Assembly: GCA_002707525.1 (NCBI GenBank)
Contig: PAND01000025.1
Coordinates: 1 to 58,766 of the forward strand
Source of the DNA: Flavobacteriales bacterium
GTDB lineage: Bacteria > Bacteroidota > Bacteroidia > Flavobacteriales > Schleiferiaceae
DNA length: 58,766 bases
Reading direction: 5' to 3'
How positions within the stretch are numbered: position 1 is the stretch's first letter; each line of letters begins with the position of its first letter. The position numbers were made by a program, and so were the translations under genes. The notes beneath the pieces were generated by a model. That model was not told the origin of the DNA, did not search any database, and was given only the letters and a program-made list of their open reading frames with translations. Positions 44,371 to 53,235 of the stretch are shown here, in pieces.

Positions 44371-44400
44371 AAAACCCGGCATGCTATGCCGGGTTTTTTT
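44371..44400. terminator. Terminator at the end of the dcw/yqeY operon
   Basis: Stem AAAACCCGGCAT / ATGCCGGGTTTT with loop GCT, followed by further T residues, 25 bp after yqeY. It faces the convergent endonuclease gene ending at 44422 and can work in both directions. Confidence 0.9.
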
Positions 44401-44421
44401 GTTAAATATTTTCGCTAATCT

Positions 44422-45480
44422 TTAATGAATGATCAAAACCTTTTCCTTAGTTCCATCACTAAACTCAATGATATATGAACCTGCAGGAATAGCACTCACG
44501 TCCCATTGATTGATACCTTCCTCAAGTTTGAAGGTTACGCATTGTCCTTTAACATTAACTAATCGGGCACTACCAGCATGGGACGTAGTTAAAAACAGTT
44601 CATTCGCAACTGGGTTTGGGTGAAGTTCAACCAATGAACTCTCCTGTTCAATCTTTTCAAGATCTAGAAATGGGTTCCAAACTACACCCAAAGAGTCTCC
44701 ATAAAGGTAATCTGCTAATTCTGGGTGGTCTATGAACGGGTTTCTATTGCCTTGTAAATTGGCTATGACGTTGTTTCTGTTGATTTCAAATTGATCCACG
44801 GTATCTTGAAAATGCCAAGTTAGGAGCGTAGATAATACAGCGAAAGTTGTTCCTCCTGTATTCAATGCTTCACGCACCACTAAATCTGGTTCGCTCCCTG
44901 CGCCTTCATATCTCAGGTCCATGTACATGATGATTCTTGCTAAATCACCTTTCACATCATCGCGAGGCTCCCATAGTCCAGCACTTGCGTTTAATCTGTT
45001 GCCTGTAATGTTACCGCTGTAACTCACCGGATTTCCGCTAGTTCCTAAATAATCAAATTCATGATTCGAACGCGTAGAATTTAAACTGACTGTAGCTGGT
45101 TTCAGATTATGCACGTCTGTACCGACTCCCGTGCTAGTTCCAAAATTTCCTAATGAACGAGGCCAAACATGCTCTCTGTTCCATCCCGATCCCCCATTGT
45201 ACTCCTGAGGGCCGTTTACGCTTATACCTGCGTAAATCAATAAAACATTTGAAGAGTTTGCCGGATCAACATCTGATGCTTTTAAAACGTCCCAGGTATC
45301 TGTGGAAGATGAAGTATACGGTAACCTAGTATGCACTTTGATGATATCATAAAGTGCTTCTCTTAAGTCATTGCCGTTTTCATTCCAGGCATCTTGGTAA
45401 TACGTTAGTGGCTGGGCTGCGGAACCAAAGGTCATTACTATTCCTAAGAGCGCAACAAAGTATTTGTGTCTTAATATCAT
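44422..45480 (-). CDS. Secreted endonuclease I family nuclease with T9SS sorting domain
   Basis: A 352-residue exported nuclease. A signal peptide (HKYFVALLGIVMTFGSAAQ) is followed by the endonuclease I/NucM fold: LREALYDIIKVHTRLPYTSS, WNREHVWPRSLGNFG with the catalytic His, DVHNLKPATVSLNSTRSNHEFDYL and GDLARIIMYMDLRYEG. The C-terminal about 75 residues (VELHPNPVANELFL to GSYIIEFSDGTKEKVLIIH) are a type A T9SS sorting domain, so the enzyme should be exported by the T9SS and released or anchored at the surface. It probably breaks down extracellular DNA for phosphate or nutrients. Confidence 0.94.
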   Translation of the reverse strand: MILRHKYFVALLGIVMTFGSAAQPLTYYQDAWNENGNDLREALYDIIKVHTRLPYTSSSTDTWDVLKASDVDPANSSNVLLIYAGISVNGPQEYNGGSGWNREHVWPRSLGNFGTSTGVGTDVHNLKPATVSLNSTRSNHEFDYLGTSGNPVSYSGNITGNRLNASAGLWEPRDDVKGDLARIIMYMDLRYEGAGSEPDLVVREALNTGGTTFAVLSTLLTWHFQDTVDQFEINRNNVIANLQGNRNPFIDHPELADYLYGDSLGVVWNPFLDLEKIEQESSLVELHPNPVANELFLTTSHAGSARLVNVKGQCVTFKLEEGINQWDVSAIPAGSYIIEFSDGTKEKVLIIH

Positions 45481-45577
45481 CCGCTAAAGGTCGGAAAAAA
45501 TCCGGTCCTTTCTCTGCCTAAGCTCAGTTATTAAGAGGCTCAATGAATGCGCCAATACGAGTGAAGACTTCCTCTAT

Positions 45578-46420
45578 TTACGACCACTTTTCCAAACGAA
45601 AGTCTGGAAATGATTTCTTCAAATCAAGGCCCACTCCTGCATGATTAGTCTTGAATGCTTGAAGAACTCCCGCATCGTCTTCATCATCAAGCACGCGACC
45701 TCCACTATTCATTTTCATGTAAATCGGCAGTAACAGGCGTTGAATGAAATGCGGAATTAAAGGCTGAATCCTCAAGCCCAGTTGATGCAATACGCCACTG
45801 CGAATCGCCACACTTTCATTGCGATGCTCAAAATTGAAACTCTCATAAAAGGATGAATCTATTTCCAAGTATTCAGCTATTTCTTTCATCACCTCTTCCT
45901 TTCGGGACATGAGATCTTCAAAGGCCCATATGCGGACATGATTCTTTGGCATTGCATTCACCCATTTTTTCAAATAAAACGCATAATTCACATACTTCTC
46001 AATTTTGGGTAATTCAATGTATTGTTCCAAATTCATGTCAACGGTCTTGGTACGGAACTTCTCCATCTTGTAATGGCTGTACATCTGCTTTGAAGGCTCA
46101 CGAAATAAAAAAATCATCTTCGGAGGTTGTTCAGATTGAGAAAAAGCTTTGAGTGCCTCTTCCTCATATAGGTAGTGAGCTGTTGCTTCAAAACGAATAG
46201 CGGCATTTGCGCCGTCCTTGAAGAATTCATGGTACCTACTAAGGTCGTGTTCATGAACATTTGCAGATGCATTGAATCTATTTACCTTATCCGCGAAAAA
46301 GAACGTCTCTTTTTTTGGAGACCCATATACCTCTGGGTGCGCACTAAGCCAAAAATATAGACTACTTGTACCGCATTTTGGGGCACCACCTATGATGAGA
46401 TTTGGAAAATGCTCTATCAT
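45578..46420 (-). CDS. Sulfotransferase family protein (1)
   Basis: A 280-residue PAPS-dependent sulfotransferase of the glycan type. The 5'-phosphosulfate loop GGAPKCGTSSLYFWLSAHPEV lies at the N-terminus, followed by a KKETFFF segment with a conserved Lys/Glu. The 3'-phosphate motif MIFLFREPSKQMYSHYK has the expected Arg and Ser. It would move sulfate from PAPS to a hydroxyl or amino group of a sugar. Its ATG shares a base with the stop of the upstream sulfotransferase gene (TAATG), so the two are coupled. It is the last gene of the glpF-led minus-strand operon. Confidence 0.9.
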   Translation of the reverse strand: MIEHFPNLIIGGAPKCGTSSLYFWLSAHPEVYGSPKKETFFFADKVNRFNASANVHEHDLSRYHEFFKDGANAAIRFEATAHYLYEEEALKAFSQSEQPPKMIFLFREPSKQMYSHYKMEKFRTKTVDMNLEQYIELPKIEKYVNYAFYLKKWVNAMPKNHVRIWAFEDLMSRKEEVMKEIAEYLEIDSSFYESFNFEHRNESVAIRSGVLHQLGLRIQPLIPHFIQRLLLPIYMKMNSGGRVLDDEDDAGVLQAFKTNHAGVGLDLKKSFPDFRLEKWS

Positions 46421-47412
46421 TATTCGGGCCTGATTTTCAACTGTTGCAGTGAATCGTTTATGAACGCATAGTCTTTTGTATGCTTGGACAACGCAAGGTC
46501 AATGGCCCCAACCTCATCTTTGCTCAACTGACTTTTCCATTTCTCTAAAGGATTCCCCTTAGTCGTAGTATTGACCAATACCGTTGCCTTTTCTGCAATT
46601 TCGCAAGCCACTCTATGATGAGCCTGCCTAAGGTTTAAGGCATCAAAAAGAGCCAAAAGTGTCCCTCTCTGATTAGCAACCAGGTCTTCATAACTAACTA
46701 CTATCTTTTGGTGAAAACTAGCGTCATTGAGCTCTTTAAAGGCCAATGTATTCATGCGTATCCAAAGCTCAGGAATAATAGAGAAGTTGCCTGGAAAAGA
46801 GGGCTTTCCTTCAGGTACTTCACCATACGATTGGCTGTAGCAAGCCTCTGGGTTGTCTTCCATGAAGTATGTTCTACCATCCGCTTGGTGCAGCTTTTCA
46901 AAGTGATACTTCATAGAAGCCGAATGACTGTAAATATCTCGTACAATCAGAATCAGCGTACTCTTAGGAAACAAAGCACCCACGTAACCGAGTTTGTTCA
47001 TCAAATGTGGGCTTTTATTTACCGGGATAATGTGGTCCCAATCATAGGAGGCCCTGCCCAATCCATGAAAATATTTTGAATATCTCCGCATAGCTTTTCG
47101 CTTCACGCTGCGAGATTCATAAATGAAATTGGCAAAATATGCCGTCATCTGGTACGTGTATTCAGCGGATGCATCTGCTGCGTCTTTATGGTCACAAGTT
47201 TCCTTAATGGATGCACCGCCAATGTCTGTCCAAACTTGATTGAGTTCAACACCAATTTTTAATAATTGAGGATGTGTACTTAATTTATCTACTAGAAATG
47301 TAGTACCCGAACGCATACTACCGGTTACAAAAAGTGGCGCATTTGTAATTTGAGCATTGGGCTCACCGTGAGTACCAAAAAGATTTCTTAACGATTCGGG
47401 AAGCTTAATCAT
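46420..47412 (-). CDS. Sulfotransferase family protein (2)
   Basis: A 330-residue sulfotransferase-like protein. PAPS loop FVTGSMRSGTTFLVDKLSTHPQL at about residue 28, 3'-phosphate motif STLILIVRDIYSHSASMKYHFEK, and a C-terminal KIVVSYEDLVANQRGTLLALF helix. It differs from its neighbours enough to suggest a different acceptor. It overlaps the upstream aminotransferase gene by 4 bp (ATGA) and the downstream sulfotransferase by 1 bp. Confidence 0.88.
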   Translation of the reverse strand: MIKLPESLRNLFGTHGEPNAQITNAPLFVTGSMRSGTTFLVDKLSTHPQLLKIGVELNQVWTDIGGASIKETCDHKDAADASAEYTYQMTAYFANFIYESRSVKRKAMRRYSKYFHGLGRASYDWDHIIPVNKSPHLMNKLGYVGALFPKSTLILIVRDIYSHSASMKYHFEKLHQADGRTYFMEDNPEACYSQSYGEVPEGKPSFPGNFSIIPELWIRMNTLAFKELNDASFHQKIVVSYEDLVANQRGTLLALFDALNLRQAHHRVACEIAEKATVLVNTTTKGNPLEKWKSQLSKDEVGAIDLALSKHTKDYAFINDSLQQLKIRPE

Positions 47413-48542
47413 GATCTGAATTCATTGCATAGTCGCACGACTTCTTCTATTACACGATTGATTTTGTCATCTTCTAAACCAAAATAAAGCGGTAAACAAA
47501 GAATGGAGGTTGAAATTGTTGCGGCGTTTGGAGTCTTTCCTGGTTGAACAATGTAAGGCAGTGTATTAAGCGCAGGATAGAAGTATCTGCGCGCATAAAT
47601 CCCAGAAGCTTCAAGACCATCAAGCACATAAAGGGTCTCTTCTTCACCTTTAAATACCACAGGATAATAACTTTTATTCCAATCTATATTTTCTGCTATT
47701 TCCGGTTTGATTAATGTCAAAGCTGCTAATCCTTGATTATAGCGATCATGCTGCCGTTCCCTATCCGCTATTATTTCTTCTGCATAGCGCAGGTTTACCA
47801 GTCCAATGGCTGCATGAATTTCACTATTCTTGGCATTAATTCCCACTCCGTCAAAAACTTCCGGCCCAAAGTGACCAAAGTTTCTCAATCGATTAACAGT
47901 ATAACGCAAAGGAGATACTGGTTCAGTAAGCCCTTCTAATTTATTGGAAGAATCATTGACAAAAATTGCTCCACCTTCCACGCTGTGCATAAGCTTGGTG
48001 GCGTGAAGGGAAAGCGTGCTAAGGTCGCCGTAATTCAATATTGAACTACCATTTATTTTAGTTCCAAAACAATGCGCTGCATCATAAATCACCTTCAAGT
48101 GATGTTTTTTGGCAATGCGCTCAATAGACTCCACATCGCAAGGCACTCCAAAAACATGCGTTGCTAATATAGCTGTAGTCTTTTCTGTGATTGCAGATTC
48201 AATTTGTGTGGGATCTATATTGAACGTATTTGCATCTATATCTACAAATACGGGAGTACAACCCTCCCAGACAATAGTTGAGGTGGTAGCCACATAAGAA
48301 AAGGGGGTTGTGATTACCTCACCTTTGATTCCCAATGCTTGAAGGGCAACTTGAATGGCTGCGGTTCCGTTACTCACAACAGCGCAATCTTTAGTGCCTA
48401 AGTAAGCATTCAAACCAGCTTCAAATTCTTTGAGAAGTGGTCCATTATTCGTAAGCCATTGGGCATCCCAAGCACGCTGCATTTCTGAAGTAATCTCTTC
48501 AAAGGGAGCCTGAAATGGTTTTGTGACGAGTATTTTCGACAT
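47409..48542 (-). CDS. DegT/DnrJ/EryC1/StrS family sugar aminotransferase
   Basis: A 377-residue PLP enzyme that aminates keto-sugar nucleotides. The N-terminus VTKPFQAPFEEI... WLTNNGPLLKEFEAGL resembles WecE/VioA-type enzymes that make dTDP-4-amino-4,6-dideoxy sugars. VSNGTAAIQVALQALGI, VITTPFSYVATTSTIVWEG, YDAAHCFGT with the PLP Asp, and LSLHATKLMHSVEGGAIF with the Schiff-base Lys are intact. A 4-amino-dideoxy sugar would fit the Fuc4NAc-transferase-like gene in the opposite arm. Exact substrate specificity is inferred. Confidence 0.9.
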   Translation of the reverse strand: MSKILVTKPFQAPFEEITSEMQRAWDAQWLTNNGPLLKEFEAGLNAYLGTKDCAVVSNGTAAIQVALQALGIKGEVITTPFSYVATTSTIVWEGCTPVFVDIDANTFNIDPTQIESAITEKTTAILATHVFGVPCDVESIERIAKKHHLKVIYDAAHCFGTKINGSSILNYGDLSTLSLHATKLMHSVEGGAIFVNDSSNKLEGLTEPVSPLRYTVNRLRNFGHFGPEVFDGVGINAKNSEIHAAIGLVNLRYAEEIIADRERQHDRYNQGLAALTLIKPEIAENIDWNKSYYPVVFKGEEETLYVLDGLEASGIYARRYFYPALNTLPYIVQPGKTPNAATISTSILCLPLYFGLEDDKINRVIEEVVRLCNEFRS

Positions 48543-48567
48543 AAGACAAAGCTAATTGCTTTTAGAA

Positions 48568-49983
48568 TTAAATACGCTTACGCACTAAGATAAAACCAAC
48601 GACTAAACCTATTACTATAACGGCATTGGTTAATATGAAATCCATAGTGCTAGGCCCACTTAACTTTTTAGCAAGTAAAAAGGTGGGAAGCGCAATACAA
48701 ACTAATCTAAGTTGGACTGTTGAAAATGGTTGCATATTCTCTTTTAAGTAGAGATAAACAGCTTTTGCACTGTTGAATACCGCATAAGAAATGACCAAGG
48801 CATAACCGGCGCCATCTAAACCGTGTTTTGGAATCAGCACATAATTGAGCCCAATTAATAATGCAACTAACCCGGAAATAGCCAACAGATTCCATTTAAA
48901 ATAAGGCCCATTCGAAAGCAACTCGCCATTCGAACCAAAACTGTAATCAATCACTCGTGAGAAAAGGACTAATACCACTACAGATTTAGCATCTTCGAAT
49001 CGCTCAGGATGAGGTATCATGCTAAATATGATTTCAATATTTGGAACAATAAGGAGAAAACTAACCAAGGCCACAGCCATCAATACTCTAGAAGTACGCC
49101 CGTACATTTTCGCAATTGCATCCGTGTTGCCCTCATTCCAAAGATTAGCAAACTGTGGAGACAGTGCTTGAGAAACTGGCCGGCGTATGCCGTCCACAAA
49201 ACTCCCTATAAAAAATGCAATACTATAAATTCCAAGTGCCTCGTAGCTCATCAAAGAAACAATCATTTGACTATCAATAGTAGCAAGGCTCATGGTCATT
49301 ACCGCCATGATAACTCCGCTTCCAGCAAAAGTGGCCAATTCCTGACCCAGTCCTTTATTTAACGGTTTAGGTTTACGCAACGGAATCCCCTTTAGCAATA
49401 GACTATAGGCTAAAACTCCCAATCCAACGCATACATGCACAAGGGCAAAAATCCGCATCCAAAAAGAGAAATCCAGTTGATCTTTACTCACTAAATAGGC
49501 GCTGATTAAAAGTGCCAGTCGAATTCCCACGTTTTTCATGAAAAACGGAACGGAAATACGCTTCGCACTTGATGCGATGGAGAGGCCAAGCGTGTAAGTC
49601 ATACTTCCCGCTATAACTGCTCCAAGAATAAAGATTTCATCTGCAATAGGAACATCTAATAGCGAAGCTAGTCTACCAGCAAACAAGGAAAAACCAATAC
49701 CTGAAACCCCTGCTACAGCAGCTACTATAACTACAATATTTGATAAAAACTGACTGGCCTCTTCGCCCTGAAATTGGCTTTGATACCTAACATAGGTTCT
49801 GTGCATTCCCAATAAAGCTATGGCAGCAATAAGAACAGCGGTTCGTTCTACCCATCTATAAATCCCTAATTCTTCAAGGGTAAATGCTAGAGGGAACAAC
49901 CAAATATTATTAAGCACGCCTAGACCAATTCCTAAAAAATTGGACAATGAACCTTTGATTATCTGCCGCTTAAAAACACTCAC
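48568..49983 (-). CDS. Polysaccharide flippase (Wzx/MATE-like membrane protein)
   Basis: A protein of about 471 residues with 12 or more hydrophobic segments, of the polysaccharide biosynthesis/flippase type. It starts MSVFKRQIIKGSLSNFLGIGLGVLNNIWLFPL; the N-terminal pattern and helix spacing fit Wzx proteins that flip lipid-linked oligosaccharides. The GTG at 49983 is preferred: it overlaps the glpF stop by one base (TAGTG), while the longer reading from 50061 lies wholly inside glpF and lacks a membrane-protein-like start. It shares an operon with glpF upstream and the aminotransferase 25 bp downstream. Confidence 0.85.
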   Translation of the reverse strand: MSVFKRQIIKGSLSNFLGIGLGVLNNIWLFPLAFTLEELGIYRWVERTAVLIAAIALLGMHRTYVRYQSQFQGEEASQFLSNIVVIVAAVAGVSGIGFSLFAGRLASLLDVPIADEIFILGAVIAGSMTYTLGLSIASSAKRISVPFFMKNVGIRLALLISAYLVSKDQLDFSFWMRIFALVHVCVGLGVLAYSLLLKGIPLRKPKPLNKGLGQELATFAGSGVIMAVMTMSLATIDSQMIVSLMSYEALGIYSIAFFIGSFVDGIRRPVSQALSPQFANLWNEGNTDAIAKMYGRTSRVLMAVALVSFLLIVPNIEIIFSMIPHPERFEDAKSVVVLVLFSRVIDYSFGSNGELLSNGPYFKWNLLAISGLVALLIGLNYVLIPKHGLDGAGYALVISYAVFNSAKAVYLYLKENMQPFSTVQLRLVCIALPTFLLAKKLSGPSTMDFILTNAVIVIGLVVGFILVRKRI

Positions 49984-50732
49984 TATACCGTAGTCAATAA
50001 TAGTTCTTTGATATAGTAAGCCAGTGCACCGCCGCATAGCGGACCAGCAATCGGTATCCAAGCATAAGACCAGTCTGAATCAATTTTATTTTTAATAGGC
50101 AATAATTGATGCATAATACGCGGTCCTAAATCACGTGCAGGATTGATTGCGTATCCAGTGGTCCCTCCCAATCCAAGACCAATAACCCAAACTAAAAGCC
50201 CCACCGGTAATGCACCAATGCTTCCAAGCCCCACAGGCACCTCTTGACCATCTAGCTCAAAAGCACCGTCAGAAATGTAAAAGATCACGAACATCAATAC
50301 AAAAGCACCTATGGTTTCACTAAAGAAATTATTCCAAGAGTTTTTAATCACCGGTGCCGTACAGAACGTTCCCCGAATTGCAGCACCATCCTTGGTAAGG
50401 TCATAATGTGGCTTATAGAAAATATAATTCAACGTGGTGCCTGCCGCTGCACCTAAAAGTTGTGCCAACATATACACACCCACCTTTGACTCCTCTAAAG
50501 CTCCATCAAGCCATAAAGAAAGCGTTACTACCGGGTTTAAATGTGCCCCACTATAAGGACCTGCTACAACAATACCAATGTATACTGCTAATCCCCAAGC
50601 TGTTGTTATCATCACCCAAGAACCTGGGTCACCTGAACCTTTAGTTCTTTTTAATTCCACATTAGCAACAACTCCATTCCCTATAAATAAAAGCAAGAGT
50701 GTCCCAATAAATTCAGCCCAAAATTCACTCAT
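49983..50732 (-). CDS. glpF: Glycerol facilitator (MIP/aquaglyceroporin)
   Basis: A 249-residue channel with six membrane helices and two half-helices. The first pore motif is SGAHLNPVVTLS (NPV in place of NPA) and the second is GYAINPARDLGPRIMH. The Asp after NPAR marks glycerol facilitators rather than water-only channels. It would admit glycerol for the kinase encoded divergently, 106 bp away. It is the first gene of a minus-strand operon running into the glycan genes, and its stop overlaps the flippase start. Confidence 0.93.
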   Translation of the reverse strand: MSEFWAEFIGTLLLLFIGNGVVANVELKRTKGSGDPGSWVMITTAWGLAVYIGIVVAGPYSGAHLNPVVTLSLWLDGALEESKVGVYMLAQLLGAAAGTTLNYIFYKPHYDLTKDGAAIRGTFCTAPVIKNSWNNFFSETIGAFVLMFVIFYISDGAFELDGQEVPVGLGSIGALPVGLLVWVIGLGLGGTTGYAINPARDLGPRIMHQLLPIKNKIDSDWSYAWIPIAGPLCGGALAYYIKELLLTTV

Positions 50733-50744
50733 ACATAATCCTTT

Positions 50745-50757
50745 TCACGACGCGTGA
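50745..50757. promoter_or_regulatory. Inverted repeat between glpF and glpK, possible operator
   Basis: TCACG-ACG-CGTGA is a perfect 5-bp inverted repeat with a 3-nt spacer in the 106-bp divergent region, 12 bp before the glpF ATG. A dimeric regulator could bind it. It could also arise by chance. Confidence 0.25.
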
Positions 50758-50838
50758 CAAGATAAGTATTTCTCCTATCGCTTTCTCTTTCCTTCCCTGC
50801 ATTCTGATTATCTTAAAGGCAAGTAATTCTTAGACATT

Positions 50839-52335
50839 ATGGTCCCTTATATTCTCGCAATTGATGCAGGTACAACGTCATCACGTGCTATAGTATTTGA
50901 TAAAGACACAAAAAAAATAGGCCTTGGTCAATTTGAGTTTTCTCAATACTTCCCTAAAAATTCGTGGGTTGAGCATGATCCCAATGAAATATGGGCCTCG
51001 CAGCAAAAAGCCATTTCTTCAGCGCTGAAAGCAGCAAAAATCAATTCCAATGAGGTCTCTGCGATTGGAATTACTAACCAGCGCGAAACAACTATAGTAT
51101 GGGACCGACGCAGTGGTGAACCCATTTATAATGCTATTGTTTGGCAAGACAGACGCACCTCTGATTATTGCAGTTCATTTTCTGAAGCTTCCATTAATCA
51201 GGTTGCAAAAAAAACAGGTCTCATAGTGGACGCCTATTTTTCAGCAAGTAAAATAAGATGGATTCTTCAACATGTGGAAGGAGCCCAAGACAGAGCAATT
51301 CGCGGAGAACTATGCTTTGGAACTGTAGATTCGTGGCTTATTCATAAGCTCACAGGGGGGTCAAAACACATCACAGATGCTTCAAATGCAAGTCGCACAA
51401 TGCTGTACAATATTCATAGTGGAACTTGGGACAAGAGACTCTGTGATCTATTTAATATCCCTATATCTATTCTACCAGAAGTGGTCAATAGCAGTGGATA
51501 TTTGGCAAGCACAGATCAAGAGGTGTTTGGCGCTAAAATTCCCATATCTGGTATTGCAGGTGATCAACAAAGTGCGCTATTTGGTCAGCTTTGCTTCAGT
51601 TCAGGAGAAGCTAAAAACACCTACGGTACAGGTTGCTTCGCTATGACAAATACGGGAAACCATATTGTAGTCAGCAGCAATAAAATGCTCAGCACGGTAG
51701 CTTGGCAACTTAACGGCATACGCACGTATGCCTTGGAAGGTTCTGTATATGTTGCCGGATCCCTTATTCAATGGCTTCGTGACGGCTTGGGCTTCTTTGA
51801 TCATAGTGCGGATGTTGAACAGTTAGCCCTTAAAGAAGGGACAAGTGGAGGGATAACCATTGTTCCTGCTCTCACCGGACTCGGAGCACCACATTGGGAC
51901 AGCTATGCTCGAGGCGCAATTATGGGGATTACGCGTGGGACAAATACCTCCCATATAGCCTATGCTTCATTAGAAGCAATTGCACTTAGTACAGCGGATG
52001 TTTTAGAGGCTATGGCAAAGGACTTAGGACAACCTTTGAAATCTATTCGAGTAGATGGCGGTGCAAGTACCAATGATACACTTATGCAGATTCAAAGCGA
52101 CCTTTTAAATTGTCCCGTAATCCGACCGTTGGAAACAGAAAGTACGGCACTCGGGGCAGCATTACTAGCCGGGCTCGGAATAGGCATATGGAAATCAATT
52201 GGTGAATTAAAAGACCTAGCAGTAATTGATCAGAAATTCTCTCCAAAGAATGGCTCATTCGCCTCACTCCGTAATCAATGGAACAAGGGAATTCAATCAA
52301 CCAAGGGGTGGGCCGAACCGGGCAACTACGAATAA
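50839..52335 (+). CDS. glpK: Glycerol kinase
   Basis: A 498-residue FGGY-family kinase that makes sn-glycerol-3-phosphate. The N-terminal ATP-binding start ILAIDAGTTSSRAIVFDKD, the substrate segment IGITNQRETTIVWDRRSGEPIYNAIVWQDRR, the second-domain signature GGITIVPALTGLGAPHWDSYARGAIMG and SIRVDGGASTNDTLMQIQSDLL are intact. The length is typical. It is divergent from glpF and heads the plus-strand arm of the glycan cluster. The next gene follows after 47 bp. Confidence 0.97.
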   Translation: MVPYILAIDAGTTSSRAIVFDKDTKKIGLGQFEFSQYFPKNSWVEHDPNEIWASQQKAISSALKAAKINSNEVSAIGITNQRETTIVWDRRSGEPIYNAIVWQDRRTSDYCSSFSEASINQVAKKTGLIVDAYFSASKIRWILQHVEGAQDRAIRGELCFGTVDSWLIHKLTGGSKHITDASNASRTMLYNIHSGTWDKRLCDLFNIPISILPEVVNSSGYLASTDQEVFGAKIPISGIAGDQQSALFGQLCFSSGEAKNTYGTGCFAMTNTGNHIVVSSNKMLSTVAWQLNGIRTYALEGSVYVAGSLIQWLRDGLGFFDHSADVEQLALKEGTSGGITIVPALTGLGAPHWDSYARGAIMGITRGTNTSHIAYASLEAIALSTADVLEAMAKDLGQPLKSIRVDGGASTNDTLMQIQSDLLNCPVIRPLETESTALGAALLAGLGIGIWKSIGELKDLAVIDQKFSPKNGSFASLRNQWNKGIQSTKGWAEPGNYE

Positions 52336-52368
52336 AGGAAAAGTAGAGAAGTATTGACAACTAGACCT

Positions 52369-52376
52369 TACATTTG
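52369..52376 (+). promoter_or_regulatory. -7 promoter-like element before sulfotransferase (3)
   Basis: TACATTTG matches the -7 consensus exactly but ends only 6 bp before the ATG at 52383, implying an almost leaderless transcript if used. A normally placed -33 element is not seen, so use is doubtful. Confidence 0.25.
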
Positions 52377-52382
52377 AATACT

Positions 52383-53234
52383 ATGAAATTCTGCTTCATT
52401 CTTGGCAATCCACGCAGCGGAACATCCCTGTTCCGATTAATGCTCAATGCTCATCCACAGATTGTGGCACCTCCTGAATGTGGATTCATTCAATGGAATT
52501 TTTCCGCGTTCGGCAGGGTAGATTTCAGCTCTTCAAAAAATCGTGTTGCATTCGCCAAAGCAGTTTTAGAAAGCAAAAAAATGGAAACGTGGGGTTTGAC
52601 TACGGATGACCTCATAAATACCTTTGATCAGGTAGTCGCACCCAATTATAAGCGTATGGTTAAAGCTGTGTTTTACGCCTATTCTAAATCAAAGGGGAAG
52701 AACAAAGATCCTAAGGTTGCTATTGATAAGAATAACTATTATCTGAATTTCCTTGAGGATATTTCAAGCGCAATGCCTAATGCAAAATATGTCCACCTGG
52801 TGCGAGATATTAGAGATGTGGCAAACTCGTATTTAGATATTGAAAAGAAGAACTTAAAGGGGAAATATGCTCCAAGTTTAGAAACCAGCGCAGAACAAAT
52901 AGCTGGAAAATGGACAAAGAATAATGAGCGCTTATTGACCTTTTTAGATGATAAACCCACGCTGGTGGTGCGCTACGAAGATTTGTTGATTCGCCCAAAA
53001 CAAGAACTAGAAAGAGTAGCGCTTTTCTTAGGTCTTTCGTATGATGAGCGTATGAGGCAATTCTATGAATACAATGACGAACCTGAAGAAATGCTCAATT
53101 GGAAGCAAAAAACCCTTCAACCTATTGACCCCAGTAGAGCCGGCGCCTTCAGAAGAGAGCTAGACCCCCATTTTAGTGACCAGCTATGGAACTTATCTCA
53201 TGCGACTTTAGAAAAATTCGGTTATTCCAAATAG
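52383..53234 (+). CDS. Sulfotransferase family protein (3)
   Basis: A 283-residue sulfotransferase. The PAPS loop is FILGNPRSGTSLFRLMLNAHPQI, right at the N-terminus. The 3'-phosphate motif is AKYVHLVRDIRDVANSYLD, and TLVVRYEDLLIRPKQELERVALFLGL is the usual C-terminal helix region. The ATG at 52383 is preferred to an in-frame TTG at 52374. The acceptor is unknown; the context suggests a surface glycan precursor. One base separates it from the next gene. Confidence 0.9.
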   Translation: MKFCFILGNPRSGTSLFRLMLNAHPQIVAPPECGFIQWNFSAFGRVDFSSSKNRVAFAKAVLESKKMETWGLTTDDLINTFDQVVAPNYKRMVKAVFYAYSKSKGKNKDPKVAIDKNNYYLNFLEDISSAMPNAKYVHLVRDIRDVANSYLDIEKKNLKGKYAPSLETSAEQIAGKWTKNNERLLTFLDDKPTLVVRYEDLLIRPKQELERVALFLGLSYDERMRQFYEYNDEPEEMLNWKQKTLQPIDPSRAGAFRRELDPHFSDQLWNLSHATLEKFGYSK

Positions 53235-53235
53235 T

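Noticed and set aside
45486-45511. Imperfect hairpin just upstream of the endonuclease I start (AAAGG...CCTTT)
   Set aside because: The stem is broken by mismatches and has no T-run, so neither terminator nor riboswitch can be supported.
49984-50061. Longer N-terminus for the flippase starting at 50061
   Set aside because: The extension lies wholly inside glpF, and a GTG overlapping the glpF stop gives a typical membrane-protein start.
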